A DNA stretch of 64,000 nucleotides from Tubulanus polymorphus (lineage: Eukaryota; Nemertea; Palaeonemertea; Tubulaniformes; Tubulanidae), in contig NC_134031.1 of NCBI RefSeq assembly GCF_964204645.1, forward strand, positions 17,233,307 through 17,297,306, read 5' to 3'. Positions 49,233-60,482 of this stretch are shown in pieces. The notes beneath the pieces are model-generated. The model was not told where the DNA came from, searched no databases, and saw only the letters and a program-made list of their open reading frames with translations. Positions within the stretch are counted from its first letter, which is position 1. Each line of letters begins with the position of its first letter. Both the position numbers and the translations under genes were made by a program.

Positions 49233-52200
49233 GATGCTGTTGTGCCATTGCAAATTTGACTCAAAATGTCAAATATATATCATCAAAATACATAATCAAC
49301 ATGAATTTCACTAGAAGATGCTGTTGTGCCATTACAAATTTGACTCAAAATGTCAAATATACCATCAAAATACAAAATAAACATGAATTTCACTAAAAGA
49401 TGCTGTTGTGCCATTGCAAATTTGACTCAAAATGTCAAATATATCATCAAAATACATAATCAACATGAATTTCACTAGAAGATGCTGTTGTGCCATTGCA
49501 AATTTGACTCAAAATGTCAAATATACCATCAAAATACAAAATAAACATGAATTTCACTAGAAGATGCTGTTGTGCCATTGCAAATTTGACTCAAAATGTC
49601 AAATATATCATCAAAAAACAAAATAAACATGAATTTCACTAGAAGATGCTGTTGTGCCACTGAAAATATCATCATGATTTCATTGAAAAAAAAAGATTAA
49701 CATGATTCTAACTTGAAGATGCTGTTGTGCCATTGCAAATTTGACTCAAAATGTCAAATATATAATCAAAATACATAATCAACATGAATTTCACTAGAAG
49801 ATGCTGTTGTGCCATTGAAAATATCATCAAGATTTCATTGAAAAAAAAATTAACATGATTCTAACTAGAGATGCTGTTGTGCCATTGCAAATTTGACTCG
49901 AAATGTCAAATATACCATCAAAATACAAAATAAACATGAATTTCACTAGAAGATGCTGTTGTGCCATTGAAAATATCATCAAGATTTCATTGAAAAAAAA
50001 ATTAACATGATTCTAACTAGAGATGCTGTTGTGCCATTGCAAATTTGACTCGAAATGTCAAATATACCATCAAAATACAAAATAAACATGAATTTCACTA
50101 GAAGATGCTGTTGTGCCATTGAAAATATCATCATGATTTCATTGAAAAAAAAATTAACATGATTCTAACTAGAAGATGCTGTTGTGCCATTGCAAATTTG
50201 ACTCAAAATGTCAAATATATAATCAAAATACATAATCAACATGAATTTCACTAGAAGATGCTGTTGTGCCATTGAAAATATCATCAAGATTTCATTGAAA
50301 AAAAAATTAACATGATTCTAACTAGAGATGCTGTTGTGCCATTGCAAATTTGACTCGAAATGTCAAATATACCATCAAAATACAAAACAAACATGAATTT
50401 CACTAGAAGATGCTGTTGTGCCACTGAAAATATCATCATGATTTCATTGAAAAAAATAGATTAACATGATTCTAACTTGAAGATGCTGTTGTGCCATTGC
50501 AAATTTGACTCAAAATGTCAAATATTTCATCAAAATAAGAAAAACATAAATTTCACTAGAAGATGCTGTTGTGCCATTGAAAATATCATCAAGATTTCAT
50601 TGAAAAAAAATTAACATGATTCTAACTAGAAGATGCTGTTGTGCCATTGCAAATTTGACTCAAAATGTCAAATATTTCATCAAAATACATAATCAACATG
50701 AATTTCACAAGAAGATGCTGTTGTGCCATTGAAAATATCATCATGATTTCATTGAAAAAAAAAGATTAACATGATTCTAACTTGAAGATGCTGTTGTGCC
50801 ATTGCAAATTTGACTCAAAATGTCAAATATTTCATCAAAATAAGAAAAACATGAATTACACAAGAAGATGCTGTTGTGCCATTGAAAATATCATCAAGAT
50901 TTCATTGAAAAAAAATTAACATGATTCTAACTAGAAGATGCGGTTGTGCCATTGCAAATTTGACTCAAAATGTCAAATATATCATCAAAATACAAAATAA
51001 ACATGAATTTCACTAGAAGATGCTGTTGTGCCTTTGAAAATATCATCAAGATTTCATTGAAAAAAAAATTAACATGATTCTAACTAGAGATGCTGTTGTG
51101 CCATTGCAAATTTGACTCGAAATGTCAAATATATCATCAAAATACAAAATAAACATGAATTTCACTAGAAGATGCTGTTGTGCCATTGAAAATATCATCA
51201 TGATTTCATTGAAAAAAAAAGATTAACATGATTCTAACTTGAAGATGCTGTTGTGCCATTGCAAATTTGACTCGAAATGTCAAATATTTCATCAAAATAA
51301 GAAAAACATGAATTTCACTAGAAGATGCTGTTGTGCCATTGAAAATATCATCAAGATTTCATTGAAAAAAAAGATTAACATGATTCTAACTTGAAGATGC
51401 TGTTGTGCCATTGCAAATTTGACTCGAAATGTCAAATATTTCATCAAAATAAAAAAAACATGAACTTCACTAGAAGATGCTGTTGTGCCATTGAAAATAT
51501 CATCAAGATTTCATTGAAAAAAAAAGATTAACATGATTCTGACAAGAAGATGCTGTTGTGCCATTGCAAATTTGACTCAAAATGTCAAATATATCATCAA
51601 AATACATAATCAACATGAATTTCACTAGAAGATGCTGTTGTGCCATTGAAAATATCATCAAGATTTCATTGAAAAAAAAATTAACATGATTCTAACTAGA
51701 GATGCTGTTGTGCCATTGCAAATTTGACTCGAAATGTCAAATATACCATCAAAATACAAAATAAACATGAATTTCACTAGAAGATGCTGTTGTGCCATTG
51801 AAAATATCATCATGATTTCATTGAAAAAAAAATTAACATGATTCTAACTAGAAGATGCTGTTGTGCCATTGCAAATTTGACTCAAAATGTCAAATATATA
51901 ATCAAAATACATAATCAACATGAATTTCACTAGAAGATGCTGTTGTGCCATTGAAAATATCATCAAGATTTCATTGAAAAAAAAATTAACATGATTCTAA
52001 CTAGAGATGCTGTTGTGCCATTGCAAATTTGACTCGAAATGTCAAATATACCATCAAAATACAAAACAAACATGAATTTCACTAGAAGATGCTGTTGTGC
52101 CACTGAAAATATCATCATGATTTCATTGAAAAAAATAGATTAACATGATTCTAACTTGAAGATGCTGTTGTGCCATTGCAAATTTGACTCAAAATGTCAA

Positions 52201-54500
52201 ATATTTCATCAAAATAAGAAAAACATAAATTTCACTAGAAGATGCTGTTGTGCCATTGAAAATATCATCAAGATTTCATTGAAAAAAAATTAACATGATT
52301 CTAACTAGAAGATGCTGTTGTGCCATTGCAAATTTGACTCAAAATGTCAAATATTTCATCAAAATACATAATCAACATGAATTTCACAAGAAGATGCTGT
52401 TGTGCCATTGAAAATATCATCATGATTTCATTGAAAAAAAAGATTAACATGATTCTAACTTGAAGATGCTGTTGTGCCATTGCAAATTTGACTCAAAATG
52501 TCAAATATTTCATCAAAATAAGAAAAACATGAATTACACAAGAAGATGCTGTTGTGCCATTGAAAATATCATCAAGATTTCATTGAAAAAAAATTAACAT
52601 GATTCTAACTAGAGATGCTGTTGTGCCATTGCAAATTTGACTCGAAATGTCAAATATATCATCAAAATACAAAATAAACATGAATTTCACTAGAAGATGC
52701 TGTTGTGCCATTGAAAATATCATCATGATTTCATTGAAAAAAAAAGATTAACATGATTCTAACTTGAAGATGCTGTTGTGCCATTGCAAATTTGACTCGA
52801 AATGTCAAATATTTCATCAAAATAAGAAAAACATGAATTTCACTAGAAGATGCTGTTGTGCCATTGAAAATATCATCAAGATTTCATTGAAAAAAAAGAT
52901 TAACATGATTCTAACTTGAAGATGCTGTTGTGCCATTGCAAATTTGACTCGAAATGTCAAATATTTCATCAAAATAAAAAAAACATGAACTTCACTAGAA
53001 GATGCTGTTGTGCCATTGAAAATATCATCAAGATTTCATTGAAAAAAAAAGATTAACATGATTCTGACAAGAAGATGCTGTTGTGCCATTGCAAATTTGA
53101 CTCAAAATGTCAAATATATCATCAAAATACATAATCAACATGAATTTCACTAGAAGATGCTGTTGTGCCATTGCAAATTTGACTCAAAATGTCAAATATA
53201 CCATCAAAATACAAAATAAACATGAATTTCACTAGAAGATGCTGTTGTGCCATTGCAAATTTGACTCAAAATGTCAAATATTTCATCAAAATACATAATC
53301 AACATGAATTTCACAAGAAGATGCTGTTGTGCCACTGAAAATATCATCATGATTTCATTGAAAAAAAAGATTAACATGATTCTAACTTGAAGATGCTGTT
53401 GTGCCATTGCAAATTTGACTCAAAATGTCAAATATTTCATCAAAATAAGAAAAACATGAATTTCACTAGAAGATGCTGTTGTGCCATTGAAAATATCATC
53501 AAGATTTCATTGAAATAAAATTAACATGATTGTAACTAGAAGATGCGGTTGTGCCATTGCAAATTTGACTCAAAATGTCAAATATATCATCAAAATACAA
53601 AATAAACATGAATTTCACTAGAAGATGCTGTTGTGCCATTGAAAATATCATCAAGATTTCATTGAAAAAAAAAATTAACATGATTCTAACTAGAGATGCT
53701 GTTGTGCCATTGCAAATTTGACTCGAAATGTCAAATATATCATCAAAATACAAAATAAACATGAATTTCACTAGAAGATGCTGTTGTGCCATTGAAAATA
53801 TCATCATGATTTCATTGAAAAAAAAGATTAACATGATTCTAACTTGAAGATGCTGTTGTGCCATTGCAAATTTGACTCGAAATGTCAAATATTTCATCAA
53901 AATAAGAAAAACATGAATTTCACTAGAAGATGCTGTTGTGCCATTGAAAATATCATCAAGATGCTGTTGTGCCATTGCAAATTTGACTCGAAATGTCAAA
54001 TATATCATCAAAATACAAAATAAACATGAATTTCACTAGAAGATGCTGTTGTGCCATTGAAAATATCATCATGATTTCATTGAAAAAAAAAGATTAACAT
54101 TATTCTAACTTGAAGATGCTGTTGTGCCATTGCAAATTTGACTCAAAATGTTAAATATTTCATCAAAATTAAAAAAACATGAATTTCACTAGAAGATGCT
54201 GTTGTGCCATTGAAAATATCATTGCAAATTTGACTCAAATGTCAAATATTTCATCAAAATAAAAATAAACATTATTTTCACTAGAAGATGCTGCTGCGCC
54301 GTTGCAAGTATAGAAGATTTCATTTAAAAAAAGAATTAACATGATTCTAATTTGGAGATGCAGTTGTGCCGTTACAAATTTGACTCACATATCAAAGATT
54401 TCATCAAAATACAAAATTAACATGATTTTTCAATTAATTCAGAAGATGCTGTTGTGCCGCTGCAAATATCATGAAGATATCTGTGAAAAAAAATATCTAT
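49233..54500. repeat. Satellite array of alternating ~82-bp and ~73-bp monomers
   Basis: Every monomer begins with the nearly invariant box GATGCTGTTGTGCCATTG. A-type monomers (~82 bp) continue CAAATTTGACTCAAAATGTC, then AAATATATCATCAAAATAC and CATGAATTTCACTAGAA. B-type (~73 bp) continue AAAATATCATCAAGATTTC, A-rich sequence and TTAACATGATTCTAAC. The array opens with five A monomers (49233, 49317, 49399, 49481 and on), then mostly alternates A-B (dimer about 154 bp). I estimate 65-70 monomers. Every A monomer carries an inverted repeat ATTTGAC..GTCAAAT. Minus-strand open frames (170 and 67 codons, rich in MAQQHL and NGTTASS) follow the period and are unlikely to be proteins. Confidence 0.97.
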
Positions 54501-55500
54501 ATGATTCTATCTAGAAGGTGCTGTTGTGCCGTTGCAAATTTGACTTGTTAAAAATTTCATCAAAATCTAATACATAATACAATACATGATTTTTTACTAT
54601 AACGTTCTGTTTTACCATCGCAAAATTTCAACTCGACGTTACATCAGAAGATTTCATATGAATCCAAAAATTGAAGTGTGCTATAACTCCAATCACATTT
54701 ATATACACATTTGACTAAAATGTCAAAGTTTTTCATCCAAATACAAAAATTAACATGATTTTTGCTAGAAGACGCTGTTGTGCCGTTGCAAATTTGACAA
54801 GTTCAAGATTATCCGATGCGGAATTTAATACTTGATTTTTTGCTATGAGATGTTTGTGCCATTGCAAAATCTTAACTTGACGTTATGTCAAAAGATTTCA
54901 TACGTATCCAAAAATTGAAGTGTGCTATAATTCAAACGACATTTACATGATGCCGTTGTGCCTGTTTTCAAACTAAGTTGAAACAAATTACAATATTTAT
55001 TTGATTTCTACAATATAAGATGTCATGACGAAGTTGACTACTAAAAGTCAAATGAATTTGGAAAATGAAAATATCAATAGCTAGAGAATAGCAAATTCCA
55101 AGAAATATGATATATACATGATTTTTTCACTCTATAAAGATGCTGTTGCGCCATGACAAATTTGAATTATTGTCGATATATTCGATATGAATACTGAATT
55201 AAATAGAGTAAGGGAATAGTTGGAGTAGGCGTTAGCAAACTCCAAGAAAAAACCCTAAGGTAAATGTACGATTTGGTAAACGATATGTCGTATCTACACA
55301 AATTTGACATAAATATGTCAAGAAAATGCTGTTGTACCTTTAAAATTTACAAAATATTTTTTTTCAATTACAACATTTTAATATTTTTTTCTACTTATAA
55401 AGTTTTATATTTTTTTTGAATTTTTCAAATTTTAGAAAAACAGAACATATGTGTATATAGACTCGTTAAACGATAAGATGCTGTAGTGCCGTTGTAAAGT
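54500..55500. repeat. Right decayed edge of the satellite
   Basis: Progressively diverged copies, recognisable by the box: GGTGCTGTTGTGCCGTTGC (54519), GACGCTGTTGTGCCGTTGC (about 54771), GATGCCGTTGTGCC (about 54949), AGATGCTGTTGCGCCATGAC (about 55138), AAATGCTGTTGTACC (about 55325) and AGATGCTGTAGTGCCGTTG (about 55477). Edge copies favour GCCGTTG where the core has GCCATTG. TTGAC..GTCAA inverted repeats persist in several. Confidence 0.75.
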
Positions 55501-55569
55501 TGACATTGATAACGTCAAGAATTTCATAGAAATTCATTTAAAAAAAGCGTAAAAATAAATGTCCTGCGA

Positions 55570-55720
55570 TAAAGTATTTCAAAAATAGTTGTAAACAAGT
55601 TGTATAAAAAATGAGTAAATATTGAGTATAGTTAGATAGAATATTTCAAAAATTGTTGTAAATACGTTGTATAAAAATCTAGTAAAAATCGAGTATACTA
55701 AGATAAAATTTGAAAATAGT
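55570..55720. repeat. ~70-bp imperfect tandem duplication
   Basis: ATTTCAAAAATAGTTGTAAA, then AGTTGTATAAAAA, a TAGTAAA-like word and GAGTATA, is followed by a second copy with ATTTCAAAAATTGTTGTAAA and the same order of words. Confidence 0.7.
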
Positions 55721-55849
55721 TTTAGTAGCCTAGATACCAGAGTTATCACAGTTGTGTCTATCACTCATTACAATATAAAGTTTCCCTAGTTTAAGATAAA
55801 TTCGTTTTGAATAGCTAAGATATATAAATGCAAATATTTGACGAGAGCC

Positions 55850-56360
55850 GTTGTTCTTTAGACGGTGATGACTTGTCGATAGTTGGAGACTTGATACAAT
55901 GGAAGCCTTGTACATATCGGAGACTTGTCACTTCGTATTGTTAGTTATTTGACACTGTTGGAGCCAGCCTTGTTTTGGCAACGGAGATAGAGAGTTATCG
56001 CTTGCTCGGTTGGTAGAGCCTTGTTTGACAGTTAAAACTTGACACGCATTGATGAAACACACTTGACGCAGTTGGAGCTTTGTTCGATCGTGAAGATTTA
56101 ACACTTGGTGATTGAGTCCTCTATCAGTGTTGAAGATTAAGCGATATTTATCAGTGTTGCTGTAGTCTTATCGTGTAGTGTTGAAGACTTATTGGCTTCC
56201 AATCTCGGAGGCTTCTCTCTGTTGGAGTCTTTCTTGTCACTTGTTTAGTGTTTAGGACACTTGTCACCTGTCAGCGTCGGACGGAGTCTTATCAGTGTTG
56301 TTGAAGACTTATCATTTGACACGCTTATGGAGTCATAGCTGGAGACTCAAAACGGCTACT
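55850..56360. repeat. Cryptically repetitive stretch of GACTT/GTGTTGAAG words
   Basis: About 500 bases in which GGAGACTTG, GTGTTGAAGACTTATC, GACACTTG, TATCAGTGTTG and GGAGTCTT recur irregularly without a fixed period. No open frame survives on either strand. It lies just beyond the stop codon of the C76-like gene and may be part of its 3'UTR or a decayed minisatellite. Confidence 0.5.
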
Positions 56361-56495
56361 CGTCTAGACGTTAGAACGGTATTCGAAGAATCGGTCTGGT
56401 AAATCGGTAAAATTGAATGCGCAGGTCGAGAAATTCAAAATAAAAAAAGAAAAAAAGTCCGTTTATAATTTCTGCAGTTGCTGGTTTTTGAGGAT

Positions 56496-59400
56496 TTAAC
56501 GATGTCGTCGGAAGAAGCGGGTGCAGCGTCGCGCAAATCGACGGAACTTGGACATTCGTTTGTCTTCTTTACCGACAGAAATAAGGTTGAATTCTTCGTT
56601 GCCGTACATATCCTTCATATAATCTACCAGGTCATCGCGATCTTTGAAGTGCAGGAGAACGGCTCCACCGCTGGGAATCGGTCCGTGGCCATGCTTGTTT
56701 CGTGCGTGCGAGTCGTACACGTAGATTCCGGTTGGAGTGATCGGGTCTTTCATCAGCGCAGTTGAGAAGCCTTTTGCGCTCTGTCCGTTGACGACGATCA
56801 CCGCGCCGATCGAGCCTTCATCCGCCAGAGCATTTCTTACCGATTCATCTAAACAGGTTGCGCCGGAATCGGCGTCGTTTGAGCCATAGGTCGTTCCGTA
56901 GTAATCGTTCAATCTAACGAGTTTGTGGAATTTCGATACTTGTCTCAGCGGATGTTCGTCTGGCGCCAGGAAAAAATCTTTCGGCTGCAGTATGCAAACT
57001 GATTCGTAATGTAGGTCGTGTCCCTTCTCCAGAATTCTCTCCAGTTTCCGTTCGGTCCATTCATTTGCCGGGACTTTGATCGACTCAGAAAGTGCTTGAT
57101 ACGCCATGCTGGTGCACTGAGTTCCGCTGATCGGAGATTTTTCCATGTTGGGAATGTTGTTCTGGTGAAAGCGAGCCTTGATGCTGCGTTCGAGATTAGC
57201 GTATTGGAATCTAAAGAACGGATTTGATCTTTGAGACGGAGGCACCGACTTTTCACAAACTGCAGTTATGCTGGCCACTTCTTCGTCGGGCATATCTGCG
57301 CCTGTAAATAGAAAGAAAGAAAAACATATTCAAACGAGAACATTGTAAATAGTCCGTGAAAAGAGCTACTTCTGAGTGAGAACTTCTAAAAAAGTAAAAT
57401 CTATGAGGGGGCCGCATATTGTGTCTTTAAAAAGTTCTTCAATTGCAAAAAAAATCTGAAAAAAATTCGTAGAATCCTTGAACATTTGGGGCTACCACCC
57501 TCCACATGTCAGACCTATGCTACCCAGCAATTGATACTTACTTCTTACGTCATCCGAATCAGAATTAGTTATATCAGGTATGGACGAGCAGCTTAATTCA
57601 GAGATGGAATCAGCATTTGTGTCGGATTCGGAAGTCACATCAGAGCTTGCTTCAAAGATGGTTTGCAAGCGCGGTATGAAGCTTGCAGACCTCAATCGGG
57701 AGCTAGATCGTGGAGGGTTGAATCTACCGGCATCGTTGTCAGCCCCGACGCCGTGATCTTTGTTATTATCGGAAACTTTAGATACATCGTTTGCCACATC
57801 AGCATCGTTATCTGCATCAGCATCTTTAGCTACACCTGCATCTTTAGCTGCATCAGCATTTTTAGCTGCATCAGTGTCGTGAGCTACATCAGTATCGTGA
57901 GCTGCATCAGTATCGTGAGCTACATCAGTGTCGTGAGCTGCATCAGTATCTTTAGCTGCATCAGTATCGTGAGCTACATCAGTGTCGTGAGCTGCATCGG
58001 TATCTTTAGCTACATCAGTGTCGTGAGCTACATCAGTGTCGTGAGCTACATCAGCATCTTTAGCTGCATCAGTATCGTGAGCTACATCAGTATCGTGAGC
58101 TACATCAGTATCGTGAGCTACATCAGTATCTTTAGCTACATCAGTGTCGTGAGCTACATCAGCATCTTTAGCTGCATCAGTGTCGTGAGCTACATCAGTA
58201 TCGATAGCTGCATCAGCATCCTTAGTATCTACGTCATCATTTTCTGAATCGTCACCGCTGAATTCGCCTAACGATATATCACTCTGCGCACCTGGCACCG
58301 GTTCTTCGACCGCGCTGGCTAACGAGACTGAGCTGGAGCTCGTCGTAACTTTGCTCAAGTCGCTGAACTTTTCCTCGATCTATGAAAACACAACATAGAA
58401 AAACATTCATAGTTACAGGCTATGATAGCAGTTCAGACATGAAATCGAATTTGCCAAAAAAGTGGATAACGGGGCCAAAGAATTTAATCGCAAAAATTTG
58501 GGTCTGCTTATTGTTTACACCTATTCATTTATATTGAAGGCCTATACATACATTGCAATAGTAAGGCTACTTCTCAATTTAAAAAAAAGCTTTGATCATT
58601 CTTACTTGATATAAGCCTTGGCCTAGTTTTATTTGGTAAAATTCAATTAATTTCTAATTCACTTCAATTATTCTAACTACCACTAGGTTTCAGGAAAAAC
58701 TCAATGGTCTAATTCATTTCTATTTTAGGTGTCAGGTCACGGAAAATCCACCAGAAACATATGCATTATGATCAGAAATAATCTTATGTGCAAAACGAGT
58801 CTAATTCATCAAAAGAAAAGACAAAATTTGTCAAAATTTTTTCTTGGAATTCAAAATAAATCTAAATTTAAACCAATTTATAGTGTCTATTGTTGATGAG
58901 ATCACTTCCTTGTGAATGCTGATTCGGGCCACAAAATTACATATTGATTAAACAAAGAATGTTTGTTTCAAAAAAAAATTTAGTTTGTGTTTTTGAAAAA
59001 AAGTTAATTTCAGCGCCTTGTGAAAATAACTAGCCGAAATAATTTTCAGGTCCTGAAAACAATTAGAAATTTTTTTCAGATTCCCAAAATTTTTTTCAGT
59101 CGGTGCTAAAAACAACTCGGTCCTAAAAACAAAAAAAGTCAAAGTTGTCTTGAGAACTTAAAAAAATTTTTTGAAATCAACTAGTTTTTTCAGCGGGTGC
59201 TGAATACACATTTTAGGGCCTAAAAGTTGTTTTCAGGACCTTAAAGTTAATTTCGGATCCCCCAATCAACTTAACAATATTTATCTTTTAGGTGGTGCTG
59301 ACAAAAAAATTATTCAAAAAAATACAAAAAAAAAAATTTCAAAAAAGAATTTTTTTTTTGAAAAAAATTTCTTTAAAAAAACTATTTTCTGGCCCAAATC

Positions 59401-59543
59401 AGCTACCATCTATTCTCAGTGAAATATGAAGTGATTAAACGATGTGTCCATACCTTACTATCGCTGTCCATTGGCTTAACATGAGGCTGTATTCTGCCGA
59501 AACAACACAAGAAAAAACTCGGAAAACGATTTTCGCGAGGCAT
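56496..59543 (-). CDS. Peptidase C76 / tegument-deubiquitinase-like protein with acidic repeats and Arg-rich tail (3 exons, 577 aa)
   Basis: Minus-strand exons 59543-59454, 58379-57542 and 57301-56496; introns phase 0 and 1 with GTATGG..AG and GTAAGT..CAG. Residues 1-30 include FFLCCFG, a possible lipid-anchor motif. Exon 2 is acidic: residues ~74-215 are hexapeptide repeats of DTDVAH / DTDAAK / DADVAH type. Residues ~330-555 look like the papain-like fold shared by peptidase C76, herpesvirus large-tegument deubiquitinases and uncharacterised animal and transposon-linked proteins: GTQC (presumed nucleophile Cys372, oxyanion Gln371), a LERILEKGHDLHYES helix region, then YDSHAR with Asp506 and His508 as the presumed catalytic pair, and GGAVLLHFKDRDDLVDYM. 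All three candidate residues are present, so activity is plausible; the substrate (ubiquitin-like?) is inference. The C-terminus (552-577) is very basic (FRRFARR, RFFRRHR). Introns argue for a host gene rather than a fresh mobile or viral copy. Confidence 0.75.
57830..58225 (-). repeat. 18-bp coding minisatellite
   Basis: Within exon 2 of the C76-like gene, 18-base units (plus strand GCTACATCAGTGTCGTGA and GCTGCATCAGTATCTTTA variants) repeat about 22 times, in frame, giving Asp-Thr-Asp-(Val/Ala)-Ala-(His/Lys) hexapeptides. His and Lys versions are interspersed. The antisense open frame (SYISVVSCISIFS-like) is a mirror product. Confidence 0.9.
58380..59453 (-). other. Intron 1 of the C76-like gene
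   Basis: Bounded by AAG|GTATGG and TTTTCATAG|ATC on the minus strand. The part at about 58960-59380 is homopolymer-rich and repeats short words on the plus strand (TTTTTCAG, GGTGCTGA, GGTCCTAAAAACAA, CAGGACCTTAAAGTT), looking like a degenerate internal repeat. No coding content. Confidence 0.7.
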
Positions 59544-59639
59544 TTTGTCACTCGAATTTCTTCGCTTCACTCAGCCACAGTAGTCTAATGGAAATAAATC
59601 CTAAAAAGTAGAGATTAAAGAGTTTACAATTATGTAATG

Positions 59640-60140
59640 AGCGACCCGATCGGGCTAGGGGGTGCGGTAGGGTTGAGGTTTAATTCGAAGGACGTCTTTC
59701 ACTCGTTGGATATTTCTCATTGGTGGCGAAAAAATGGCCGTCATTTCGATCGCGGCTTCATTCAAAATATTGAAAATACCGTTAAAAGATTTACCGGGTG
59801 GGGTAAAGTAGAGAGAGGGTTTGGGGAGATAGCGAGGACTGAAATATAACAAGATAGCCAACGTGACAGAAGGCCGAGAGCGCGACGACCAGTTCGGGCC
59901 GGCGGATCGGGCCGGACCGCGAGGCGCGCATGGCCGACCCCAGGACAGAGACTTCGATCAATCAACCAATAAATACCATTAAAAGTTTTGCTGGGTGGTG
60001 TAGAGTAGCGAGAGGGTTCTCATGAGATAGGGAGACTTGAAATATAACAAGTTAGTCAACGTAGAAGAAGGCCGAGCGCGACCGAGGAGAGAGGGGGGAC
60101 CGGACGCGCGTGACCACCCGACCCCTCGATCAATCAACCG
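59640..60140. repeat. GC-rich duplicated spacer between divergent ORFs
   Basis: Two diverged copies, about 59769-59966 and 59968-60140. Both contain ATACCRTTAAAAGWTTT, a GGGTGG..GTA-AGTAG-GAGAGGGTT segment, GAYTTGAAATATAACAAG-like sequence (GACTGAAATATAACAAG in copy 1), GAAGGCCGAG, a strongly GC/CpG-rich block and CTTCGATCAATCAACC / CCTCGATCAATCAACC. GC content is far above the surrounding DNA. It sits between the starts of the C76-like gene (-) and the 60.3-kb ORF (+), so it may be a shared promoter region. Confidence 0.6.
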
Positions 60141-60311
60141 ATTCTACATCATTTCTAAGTTAGTTACATCTATTTCCACTTGTCACGGGATAGAACACGG
60201 GCTAGATTTACGTATACATACCTTTTCTTCTGTGAATTAGTGAATTCTGACGTCGATTAGTTGAATTTTCTAAGAGAATTCTGATCGTGTCAGAGTAATA
60301 TTGACAAGAAA

Positions 60312-60482
60312 ATGTCGGTAACTACGATTTCACGAATTCTGTTGCTAGGATGCGCGCTGTGTATTTTGGGAAAAAGTGAAGCCGCATTGCATTATGGTCC
60401 TCACAGTATAGGCTGGGCCAAAATTAAAGGCTATTTTTACCTGTGTGTCCTACGCGTGCAAAATAGAAGTGTGAATCGTTGA
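60312..60482 (+). CDS. Small putative secreted protein or first exon (56 codons)
   Basis: Opens with ATG in GAAAATGTC and encodes MSVTTISRILLLGCALCILG, a convincing signal peptide with cleavage expected near KSEA (residue 24). The remaining ~32 residues (ALHYGPHSIGWAKIKGYF...) match no family I know, then TGA. It may be complete, or the true gene may splice out of this frame before the stop to downstream exons such as the one proposed at 61649; no strong donor is visible. It is divergently arranged with the C76-like gene, 769 bases apart. Confidence 0.45.
   Translation: MSVTTISRILLLGCALCILGKSEAALHYGPHSIGWAKIKGYFYLCVLRVQNRSVNR

Noticed and set aside
53204-54011. Minus-strand repetitive protein with MAQQHL and NGTTASS motifs
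   Set aside because: The open frame depends on chance phasing of ~82/73-bp monomers; most of the array is interrupted by stops, and conservation follows DNA boxes rather than codons.
49233-54500. CRISPR-like interpretation of the regular ~75-82-bp repeats
   Set aside because: Inter-box sequences are themselves repeated rather than unique spacers, and the window is eukaryotic.
57663-58247. Plus-strand SYISVVSCISIFS open frame of 194 codons
   Set aside because: It is the antisense of the acidic hexapeptide array in exon 2 of the C76-like gene; it lacks its own splice signals and domain.
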